A stretch of 64,000 nucleotides of DNA from positions 57,414,974 through 57,478,973 of the forward strand of contig RSEF01000001.1 in NCBI GenBank assembly GCA_003993805.1. The letters are read 5' to 3'. This document shows, one piece after another, positions 50,785 to 61,200 of this stretch (position 1 is its first letter; each line of letters opens with the position of its first letter). This stretch comes from Himantopus leucocephalus (taxonomy: Eukaryota > Chordata > Aves > Charadriiformes > Recurvirostridae). The notes beneath the pieces were generated by a model. The model was not told the origin of the DNA. It made no database searches and saw only the letters and a list, made by a program, of their open reading frames with translations. The position numbers were made by a program, and so were the translations under genes.

Positions 50785-53700
50785 ATGGGCAGAACAGACA
50801 GCACATCGGAAAGGGCAAGCAGAATGAACAGCATGTTGATAAAGGCTTCACAATTTTTACTGCTTTTGTCATTATGAAGGTTAAAACTGATGCTGGGGTG
50901 TTGGTACCACAAAAAATTTATAGGCATGGTGTGTGGGAGAAGGAAACATTTTCACAAATGTGTGGGAAAACAGATCTCTAAAGTGGAGGACAGAAGGTTT
51001 AGGTGTCCACGAAATTTAGAAGCAATCAGGCAAACTGTACCAGGAATGGCTTGCTTGCACGGCAATTCTGGTACATCATTCCAGAACAGCTTTTAAAAGG
51101 TAGCTGTAGTTTTACTACCAAAATAAAGCTTGTCTCCCTTGTTGAAATTTTAATTATTTTTGACGGAAGGAAAGCTTCTCATCTACATGATGAGAGGCAC
51201 AATGTGTGGTACAATACATCTGTTTCTTTACTGGTTTTCCTTAAATACTTTGTTCATCTCCCAACTGCACAGTTACTTCATTTAGCTGTATTCGCTTCCC
51301 ATTACATCCCGTCGCGACATTCTGTTCACTTCCCCATTTTCTCCCCACCAGATTCGGTACTGATGACAGTAACTATTTGTTGTTAATAACATGACCACCC
51401 ATTTCCTTGTTGAATAAGGCATTAGTTGTATGGTGAAAGGTTGAAGACAAAGAGGTCAGGAGACTGGAAATCTATACTGAGGATGAATCCCGTGATTTGA
51501 AATACATATTGGTACTACATTTGTATTTTATTTGTCCTCTAATCATTCATTCATTCTCCAGGAGTTCTCAAAGATGATTGCTAAAGGACCTAGTATTTCC
51601 TCTTCAGTTTCTTAAGACTCTTCATCAAACATCACCTAACCTAGATGATTCAGATATTTTAATTAACCAAGTACTCTTTTATCTGCTTTCAGTATGATAA
51701 CGCTCTCTCTCCTCCTTTTCCTCTCTCTAGTATCTTGCTGGTCTTCATTAACACTGTATTTCACTAATTCTCATACTTTGTTCTTTATGTTAAAACTAAA
51801 ATGAGTTTTATCTGACTTCTAGTGGCGGTCATAACTTTCTTAATATTCCTTTTAGATATAGCATATTGATAAAACCTTTTCTGAATGTATTCTACTTGCG
51901 TAGTTAATGAAATGCCATTTTTTCCCCTATTTTTTTTTTCCTTTTTGTATTTTGGTTATTTATCTACTCTTTCATGATGTATTATCTCTTTATTTTAGAT
52001 TGTTTCTATTTTTTTTAATCTGCATTAATACTTGTTCATATAACTACCCGAGCTTTTCTTACATCATCCAGTCTTCCTTCATAAAGGATAATGTCCAAGA
52101 ATCTTATGTTTATTTCCAGTTATCTGTTAGTACCCATTAATCTTTACCTGATAACTCCTTCAGATTCCCACAAATGTAATTATCGGTAATCAAGCTCCTC
52201 TGTACTGCTGTGTCCTTAAAACATCTTTAACTTAGGGAAGTCTGTCATTGTTTGAGATTAATTTACCTCTGGTCCAGATTCCATTTAACTGTTTCTTCTT
52301 GGACAATGTTGCTCTAAAACAGTAACATACACAACTTTTTACTGTGTTCCTTTTATTCTATTTTTTAAAAATTTTATTAAGAAGTATTCCCATGTGAAAG
52401 AACTAAGAATAAACTGTAAATTTCTATAACATATAAGCCACTAGTTTTAAGTCTATGGTTGCCTTCCACTGCAAAGCTTTCCATTATTTACCTACAATGT
52501 AAATACATTTATAAACTGATTGTCCTTTGAATCTTCAGTGTTTCATTCTGAAGAATAAAAACTCTTAGACTTTACGCCTCTCTTAACCTTCAAACTTTCT
52601 GTTGCTTTTAATGACCTTTATGTATTTTTGTGTTTCCCATATCTTTCATTAGTTCTGAAGAATAACATTATACACATCATTGTATACACAAACATTTCTA
52701 ATTCTTGCAGATTTAGCATTGTTCTTTCTGGTAAAAAAATAATCTGGAAGGTTTTGGCCTTAATTAAATACATAACAAGAACATTGTATTGACATTACAT
52801 GTCTTATTTTACAAGTTATTAAAATGTCACACTTTATTCTGATTATTAGAATTTTCATGTGCTTTATCAACCTAACTTTCAGATGAAATATTTGCTACTA
52901 GTTCTGCATAAACTTGTCTTTAGGGCCAATAGACAATTCCTCACATATGTAGTCTCAGAATACAGTTCATCAGTGCTTGTACACCAAGATGAAGGCCACT
53001 GTCTGCACTAGGCAGGCTTTTAGCTCAAGCACAACATTTCACAGTAACATTTAACATATTGTTAGAACAGATGGGACTAATTCCAGTCCTCAAGTACCGT
53101 ACTCACAGATATGTACCATGAAATAGTTTCACTTTTAGTGGCGACTGTACATGCAATGGTTTTCAATGTCTGTATTTGGCCCTCTGGGTAAGACTGAGCC
53201 CAATACACTGATATGTACATTGGACAAGCTCTTTTATCTCAGACTGCCACAGACTGAGCTTCCCAAAGAGGCACATATACACCAGCTATCACTAACCTGA
53301 ATGGCAGAGTTGAGTGGAAGGACATTCCGCTGCATATACTGGTATGCAGATTGTCTACCAAGCATTAAGTCTGAAGTCCTGTCTGTGCCTTGCAGGTACA
53401 ATCTTGTGTGGAACAACATTTAAATAGAGATGGTCAAATATTCCAGAATAACCAGAGAAACCCTCACCTAAAGGTTAACTTAGCGGAACCTAGCAGACAG
53501 GCAGATGGACCCCTCCCAGATTATACCTTCAAGATACAACTGTTAAGATAGGTTTAGATGAAAACATACTCCCTCTCACTCTCAAGGAATCCACCATACC
53601 CAGGATGTCTTAATGAAGTCAACAGTCTGTTTGGAGGTAGGTTCATTATGAATCAATTGTTCAAGTGAAATAGACAAAAATTCTGTCTTGTTTTTCTTTC

Positions 53701-55768
53701 CTCTGTTGAGCAATGATTACTGCCAAAATTTTCATAAAGTCCTTTGTCAAGTGCAGAATCAGTCATTACCCTGCCGTGCCTGTGTTTTTCACACACACGA
53801 ATTACATATCTATATATATAAACATGAAGCAGATTCCTCTAAAATTCCTGCCCACTGGGGAATGAGTACTCCCTCTCCAGACCTGCATGCATTCACACAG
53901 GATGATGAAGAACGGTCTGAGACCTCAAGATAGAAAGACAGTGCAAGATGTTATTTACACATGCGATATTGAGGAGTACATTAATAAGCCCTTCTGTCTC
54001 TTGACCAGCTTGAGGAATACCACGACAGAAGCATTAACTGGAGCATGTGGAATGGGATTATTTGTTAGACCTGCTGCTGTTGCAGGATGACAGGCACAGT
54101 CTTCATCTCTGGCACCCACCTGAGCTCTACTTTGCAGGTTTTATAGCAAGAATCCCTACTAGGATGAAAAAGAAGATCTTGAAGCCTCAGGGCTGGATGT
54201 TCTGAGGGAGGTGGAAAAGCTTTAAGAAAAATACTTTGTGTTTCTTTTTCAGTGAACCCTGGGTGGATTCTAGCCCAAACTGAGCCATCAAAATTTTTGT
54301 GTCTCTGTGACAGCTTAAGGAGACCTAGTAAAAATAATCAGTACAGCCTAGACAGTGATTCAGCTGACCAGATGAATCTACTTTAATTTATCCTAAAATA
54401 AGCACCCTAATAGTTAGTCAGCGAATCAGCTAAATTGCATTCTATGCTCCATTGGCTTTAATGGCTGATTAGGTGCTTCACCTAGTTGCCCACAGATATG
54501 AATTTAGAGTCATTTGAGGTGCTGCAAATGTAATTTGTATGTACATTGCCCGAAATCCAACTGAAGCTCCAGATGGGCATGGGTTTTCCATAGATCCTGT
54601 ATCATATATTCCAGGCCTACACAGATGTCTCAGACATCTCAAGTGATTCTAATATGTGGGCAACTGAACTGAGTCCTAAACATCTACTGACTGGTACACA
54701 CGTAGACGTCTATATTTGAACTTAAACTCTACCCCACTCTATGTTTGGCTAACAGGTTGGACTAAGGAAAGAGTTGGCCTGCCTCAGGAACTACAGTCAT
54801 AAAGGGTTACTGAGGTGAAGGAGAGGAAGACTCAGAAGAGAGCAGAGTGACAAAGAGCCGCTTTGTTCAGGGAAGAAGCCAGGTCCACACCTGCACTGAG
54901 AAGAGCTCCACTGTTTTAGTGTCAAGTTCTGTAGATCTGCCATGAAACTTGCTTTTGCAAGTCCTGGGGTTTGCAAGGGAGGTCCAAATGAGGGGACTGA
55001 AACTCATGGTTCCAGGCATATATTCTAAGATTTTACTAGGTATACAGAAAATCTTAAACCACAGCTTATTCCAGCATCAGTGGGACTCATACTCCTTCTA
55101 CTCTGTTAAAAATGTGGTTTACTGCATATCACTGTCTGCCAGTTTTAAGGTTGCCTTAAACAGTTCTTAATTTCTGGGTAAATTACTACACACAGACAAT
55201 GCTCTCTAAATCTTCTTAAGCTTCAGATGATGCATGAGTGCCCTGATGAGTCCCTGCAGTAGCCATTATGGGCCTGGAGAGCTCAGAATCTGGATGTAGC
55301 AAAGGTTGATCTGCTCTCCTAAGCATGTTAGGAGTTGGCTTCCAAAAGTCACTCAAGTCACTACAGACTAGAACCCTTGTCAAACATTGGCATCTTTTTC
55401 ATCATCTGCAGAATGGATAATTTAAGAAAGGTGTTGGTAGACTGACTCAGTCTTTCAAGCTTTCATCTAATGCCCAAGTCATCAATCTCTGCACCGGGTA
55501 TTTTTGGATAAAAGGTGTGGTCGTCTCTACAAGTGCAGGACTTGGAGCTGATACACATAGAGAATTTCTTTCAAGTGCGTTTCACTATAAAGAAGTAAGA
55601 TTGCTTCTGTCCTTTATACCTGATACAGAGTTTAACATCCTCCAGAGAGATTAAAGGCAAGAAGAATTACTGGGTATTCCAGTACAGCACATCCCAGGAG
55701 TGACACCTGAGAGAGCACAGTCTCCAGATAAACTTCAGCTGACTAATAAACCTCTGGACCCAGTAAAA

Positions 55769-55818
55769 CTGAAAGAAAGGAAACAAAGAAAGAGAGAGAG
55801 GAAGGGAGAAAGAAAAGT
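55769..55818 (+). repeat. purine-rich low-complexity stretch
   Basis: A GAAAGAAAGG/AAAGAGAGAG-type stretch of almost pure A/G. It gives lysine/arginine-rich frames that are not real genes. A similar shorter purine run lies at 10776-10830. Confidence 0.85.
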
Positions 55819-57260
55819 CTTAAAACTTAACTCAAAACTAAATCCAAAACAGGCAGCTAAGGGGAATCGAGAAGGTAGTCCATGCCTAGCAATGTGAAAC
55901 CAGTTAAATAGTTGTGCAGGTAAGTTCACAGGATGAATATAAATACAGAAAATTATTAGAAGGAAATGAAATGCATATGCAACTAAGATACTAGGTGGAA
56001 ACTCAAGGCACCTGTTCAGTTCCTAGACATGTCACAAGCTCTGTGTGACCTACAGCATTTAAGATTCCTTTCCGCTTCATAAGCATCAGGACTCTAGAGT
56101 CATCTGAGATGCTCGGTGGTATCCCACCTGGACTCCAGCTGCTAATCACAAAGGGTCTGGCGGTCTCTGGTCCTCAGTAATATTTGTCAGCCCTGTCTGG
56201 ATCTCCTAAATTCCCTACAGTATCTCAGTTGATACTAGATACCTATGTTTAAGCAACTGAATTGATCGGTTAAACATTATGTCAGTAACTTTTTTAAGAA
56301 CCAGTGCCTTTTATCTCAAATGTATAAGCAGTTTTGAATTCCACCCTGCAGTTGCTTTATGCCTCAGTTTCCCAACAGTGAAAAAGAGAGAATGAAAAAA
56401 CTACTTAGGCAATACTTAGATCCTCAGGCAATGCAAGCCATTTAAGTACTTGAAGGGGTAGGGGTGTCTGTAAGTTAACAGCAGCAATGAAACTCTAGTG
56501 TCTAATGCCAATTGAGATTATTAACTGCTACTAGTGAACAATATTTTGGAATGTCAAAAACATACTAAAATGCTTCAGATTTTTCTGTTAACTCATTTTG
56601 GTTGCCTGGTCCCTCTCTCTCATACAGTGTTTTATAAATCTTTTAAAGAGATATTATCTTCATCAAATTGCAGTATTAAGCAAGTGATAAATTTCAGAAC
56701 ATCTTAAATGATTAGAACAACCTATAAATAGATAGTCATATGCAGTCCTTAATCAGAACTAGTCCCTACTGGGCAGTGATTTGACTGAACTGCTTTTATC
56801 TCTGTGAATCCAGAATGGAGTCTTTGATGAGCACCAGAGTTGTAGAAAGCTGCATGCAAGGATCTAGTGACCTCACATATTTGTATTTTTTCATCTGTTT
56901 CTCTGCAATTTAACTTTTTTTCTCAAAATACTAAGTTATGTAGGCCTGCAAGTCTGCATAAAGATTATATCTCGTCACAGGGATATCCAATGGACCTATG
57001 CATCAAAAAGATGTGCACCAATTCATTAGGTTTCCTTATTGTTTAGATATAGTTTATATACTGCAATTTATGACTGATCTAATTGTTTCCTTGTGCTTTA
57101 GAACTAGTTTAACTGCAAAAGAGCCTTCACATTTTGAAGCTGCAGTATCATCTGCATCTTCAAATATAGAGTATCTCTGCACAAAGTCACTATAAATTTT
57201 TACATCTGAAGGACACTGCAGCCTATTACACAACAAATCATCAAAGTTAATAATGATTGC

Positions 57261-57290
57261 ATATATATATACACACACATACACACACGT
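57261..57290 (+). repeat. (TA)n(CA)n compound microsatellite
   Basis: ATATATATAT followed by ACACACACATACACACAC. Confidence 0.9.
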
Positions 57291-57927
57291 ATTCAGGTAT
57301 GATTTTACTCCTACAAGCACACATGAACCATGCCTTGGGACTGAATCTGCCTTGGGCCTACTAAGTAATATGCAGGTGTCATTCCTGCATGACACTAATA
57401 GTAGGTATGAATTGCACTTGCTGCGTGCGCAAATACGCCGTAAGTAGAAATAAAGTAGTTCACGAAAACACAACTGATTTTTTAACACTGTGTTTCAACA
57501 TTTTTAAAACATATATATTGATGAACTATGGAAAAATGTTGATACTGTAAAGTTAATAGGAAACAGGCTGTTTCTTACTATAAAGTCCACACACTTCAGG
57601 TAACATAAACAAATCTTGCTAATTCTAAGCACAGTCTGGTGAATAACTTTCCTAATTCCCAAGGGGACTAAACAGAAGGAGTTAATTTCTGTGATCTAAT
57701 GAATGTTTAACCATGAGATCTTTTTATCTGAAAAACACCTTTTTATTAGAATGCTAATTTAATTAATAGAATTTTGCTGTTAAGAATAGTATAAATACAA
57801 TACATTTCTTCTCAGATGTATGTTATTCCATGGACGTTTGTTATATCATACTGATATTCCCTCTCCTGTTCTGAACAGCTAGTAAGACCTGTACTACTAA
57901 ATCATACTTAATAGGAGTGTGATGGTT

Positions 57928-57941
57928 GTTGCTTAGGCAAC
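57928..57941. promoter_or_regulatory. second RFX X-box motif
   Basis: GTTGCTTAGGCAAC is a 14-bp palindrome with a single mismatch, matching the RFX half-sites GTTGC and GGCAAC at the correct spacing. It lies about 2.7 kb from exon A, on the intron side of the AIDA-1 start. Confidence 0.5.
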
Positions 57942-58865
57942 AGAATGAATAAATGCAGGTCAGAATGTGCTTCCAGAAAAACAAAAGCAGGAATATTGTA
58001 CAGAATGAAGAACAAATATGTCTAACTGATTTTTACTGCACTGAAGTATTAGAGTTCTTCAATATAAAGTAGCTAACCTATCTGAAACACTTAATTTAAT
58101 AAGGTTGTAAAATATAGCTTAATATGTAAACCACTTTAATAAAAAAAAAGCAGTTCTCTCATCTTAAGGAAGATTACAACACATGTAAGTTTGGAGTAAT
58201 CTGAATTTTTCTGTTAGCATAGAAGCTCTTTCTTCTCTCATTTTCCTATATGCTTTCCAAGTTTAATTTTGTCTTTAACATTTTGGCTAGAATGGAAAAT
58301 ATTTTAAAACACACTCATTTAAATTTTCAGAAGAGACTTTCCTTACATAATGCTGATATACTCAAATGAACAATATATAAAGAAATTGGTGCTTTCTGGT
58401 CATTTTTATTTCCAATACAATATGGGAGCTATTCAATTTCTGGTACAAACAAAAACTGAAATATGTAACAGCATGATGAACAGTGTGAAACCAATAAATT
58501 AGGAATTATTAAATTACTGAAATGATACATTTTTTATTACTAGGCAATTTTCCAGCTTTTTGCTTAATCATTGGATTTAAGAGTCTAATCTTCCATTCAC
58601 ATATGTATGCTACCTCAATTAATATTAAAAGTAGTTATGTATTTTACCTGCGATGTATATTTAAAAACAAACCACTTCAGAAAATGCTTAAATTAAAATC
58701 ACCGGAAAACATTAGCTAACACACAAGTATGCAGGCATAACTTAATCTGCCTGATACCTGGAAAGTTTGATTTGTGAATTCGAATAGTAGAATCTTGTAT
58801 CCAATTTGTATGTTTACATAAGTACACTAATAAAAGACATAGCAAATGAAAGTCTTATAAATTCC

Positions 58866-59040
58866 CCCAGAACGGGGTTCGGGCACCTCCACAGCGAGGG
58901 GACAAGTGGAAAGCCCTGCAGGGCAGTTTCTTTGGCTCCTCTGGTGCTCATCATTTACCTGTGGTAGGTGTACCCCTCTGCATTTGTTATGCCACCTACA
59001 GCCTCTTGTGAACAATTTCCTTCTGTAATCTCTTTGAGAC
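58866..59040. other. short GC-rich, CpG-bearing patch
   Basis: About 170 bp containing CCCCCAGAACGGGGTTCGGG and GGTGTACCCCTCTGC within very AT-rich intron, 1.4 kb from exon A. It is unidentified: possibly a repeat fragment or a conserved element. Confidence 0.3.
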
Positions 59041-60403
59041 TAAACGATCACCTACTTATGTAACCAATGCCACCACATATAAAAGAATATGTAGTTACAT
59101 TTTGGGAAACTGTAGCTTGAAACCCATTTTGGAATATAATTTTTTTTGCATTGTTGGGCTGACAGCACACCCTTGCAGCTTTGTTTTCAAGAATGTTTTA
59201 AGGTAAAGATTCTAAAGATTTTTACTGATATAAGCAAAAGATCACATGGCAGCCATGTAAAAACAGGAAGAAACCTCTACACTATTATAATGTGGAAATG
59301 ACAGAGATCTGCGCCTTAATTTTCCGATCAGTAAACCAAAGGCATATAATGATGTTGGCAAAAGAAATTAAATAGGAAAAACACAACTTGTGATGATTTT
59401 ATAGTCATAATATTCATGCTGTTTCACTTCTGTTTCTTATATGCGAGGTGCAAGTTATGAGAAGTTAGAACTGTTCCAAGATATACACGGTTACTAAAAA
59501 TATCTTAAAAAGGGGCTGATTAGTAATATTTTAAGCTTTTGTATTTTATAAGAAACACAGTCAGGATTTTTGCAAAAGGTTCAAGTAATGTGAATACTGA
59601 GGCAGGTAGAAAAGTGATTATATAACAACCTTACAAGTAAGCTTCTCTCTTTACTGTCAATATTCATTTCAATGGAAAGTTTGTGCATGACAGGTCTCTG
59701 TTACTTTACACCCCATGGTAATACTATAAATCCCGAAGAATATCAAATTTTATTTCATTCATACGTTGCTGATAAATGCCTAGAGTTAAAACATGAAAAT
59801 GGAACTACTAAAAGGAATGCGTTACTTTTTGACACAGGGCATAAGTTTCAACAAGTGAATCCCATAGCCTGGTTATCTAAGATGCAGAAACATTTAACTG
59901 AGACAGCCAGAATCACTTGCACAGAGAGCACACTTCATTAAATAATTTTCTGCTATTAAAATACCTCTCAATGCAAAAATGGCATTGCATGTTATTTAAG
60001 TATTATTACAATGATGTTAATGTTTAAATAAAAGTAACAATGTGAGGTATTGCAGATAGGGGTGTTTACAGCTTTTACATACTGTGAAAATCCTGCAATG
60101 GATTAAAAAGAACTGTGCATTTTTCTTTTTTAATCTGAAGACTGATGAGGGGGAGAAAGAACCTTAATATTCAGTTTTTCTTTTACCATATTCCTGGCTA
60201 GAATATTTTGTAATGTGTACAGTTTGGAAGTTTACACAAGGACAGCGTATATATTAATTTAGCTAGACATAGAAAAGTGAAACACTAAACAGATCTTCTT
60301 AGTGCAATGCAGAACAGCTCTAAGGTTTTTATGAGCACATAAGAGACAGACAAAAAAGGCAGCTACAGTGTATATACACAGCTATGCACAGAAGATTTCT
60401 TAC

Positions 60404-60604
60404 CATAAATTGCACATTGTCAAATCCATTAGCCAGCAAGTGGTTTTCATACTGAGGTAGCCCAATATTTTCCAACCATTGTCCCACTGTCTGGACAGGG
60501 CATCGGGGTCCTGTAGGAGGGTGAAGAGGGAGGCGTTTAAGCAACGAATAACCATCCACTGGATAATAGCGGTAGTCCTGGGCTGAGAGGTGGCATTGCC
60601 ACAT
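60404..60604 (-). CDS. ANKS1B: ANKS1B exon A: AIDA-1-type first coding exon, start of SAM1
   Basis: Encodes 67 residues, beginning MWQCHLSAQDYRYYPVDGYS and ending in NVQFM. The first 37 or so residues are an isoform-specific N-terminus that I recall from short AIDA-1 proteins. Residues from about 40 (VGQWLENIGLPQYENHLLAN) begin the first SAM domain, a helical protein-interaction module. The start at 60604 is the first ATG after an in-frame TAA at 60655-60653, and it has A at -3. The exon ends in ATG followed by donor GTAAGA, so it is phase 0 and joins exon B cleanly. ANKS1B is a postsynaptic-density scaffold that binds PSD-95 and NMDA receptor complexes, and it can move from synapse to nucleus (family knowledge). 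The full-length, ankyrin-containing isoform must enter this exon at an internal acceptor, with candidates just before 60490 or 60486. The paralog ANKS1A is less likely, because the unique N-terminus and SAM wording fit ANKS1B. Confidence 0.95.
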
Positions 60605-61200
60605 CGTGTTCCTGGGAAAGTTGGTATCAAAGGAGCCCGCCAGCTTGACAGATTAATGTTTTCAGCAAGCAGAAAAGTCAGAAGTAAAACATAGTTTACA
60701 GGGCAGTATGTAGCGTAAGATCTGATCCTAGCTCTACATTTCTTAGTTATTAATCTTTACTACAGACCAGTACGTCATACAGTAGGAAAAAAAAAAAAAA
60801 AAGCATATCAAGCTGTCAGCTAAGCTGTTCTCCGTTATATGTGATTGTTGGAATACTCCACAATGAGCAATGCACTGCCAGCAGCAAGAATTCTTTTTAT
60901 CAAGTACTCCTACACTCATCAGTATGCAGCTCCATGCTTCTTGCTCCCCCTCGCTCGCTCCCCTTCATTACCCAGCCTAGGCTACACCTCGCATTTTCAA
61001 TAATAGCCATCAGATAAGGCAGATTTTTTTTTTGTCTGCAAGCTGTAAGCCTGCTGCTGCTGCTTCCTCCTACACACCCATCCAAGCGTCAATCTTGAAT
61101 GATGAGAGCAGTCAAAACAAATGCAGAAAATAGCAAGATTCAAAAGCAACCTAGAGCACTTAAATCTGAATAGAATCTTCATACCAGTTACGCTTTACAT
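60605..61200 (-). promoter_or_regulatory. ANKS1B: putative internal promoter and 5' UTR of the short AIDA-1 transcript
   Basis: Inferred because the coding sequence of exon A begins with an isoform-specific Met and no acceptor is needed upstream. On the minus strand this block contains a G/A-rich, CpG-bearing segment (60939-60966), a short CAG run (61063-61051), a CRE-like TGACGTA (60777-60771) and a T-tract (60802-60787). Several upstream ATGs open short frames, the longest being 61 codons. I see no convincing TATA box at a fixed distance, so a dispersed start is more likely. The 5' UTR may also be split by an intron. The exact start site is not determinable from sequence alone. Confidence 0.4.

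Larger units (their letters stand above)
32940..60403 (-). other. ANKS1B: ANKS1B intron between exons A and B
   Basis: A 27,464-bp intron bounded by GTAAGA and TTTTTAG on the minus strand. SAM1 is continuous across it, so no constitutive exon should be missing. Identified content: CR1 copies at 41457-41724 (plus) and 43702-44545 (minus), a GATA-type microsatellite at 41421-41456, a pyrimidine microsatellite at 47411-47507, GT/CA runs near 50.75 and 57.27 kb, and two X-box motifs at 42861 and 57928. The remainder (for example 33.2-37.7, 44.6-47.3, 51-57 and 59.1-60.3 kb) is AT-rich sequence in which I recognise nothing. Confidence 0.9.

Noticed and set aside
57054..57488. 144-codon open frame on the minus strand
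   Set aside because: It crosses a dinucleotide microsatellite, has no known motif, and is not needed for ANKS1B, whose exons A and B already join in phase.
60329..60403. Extension of exon A reading frame past the GTAAGA donor
   Set aside because: The 25 extra codons are intron read-through; exon B supplies the conserved SAM1 continuation.
60400..60630. Alternate frame starting MIPTFPG over exon A
   Set aside because: Shadow frame of the true ANKS1B coding frame.
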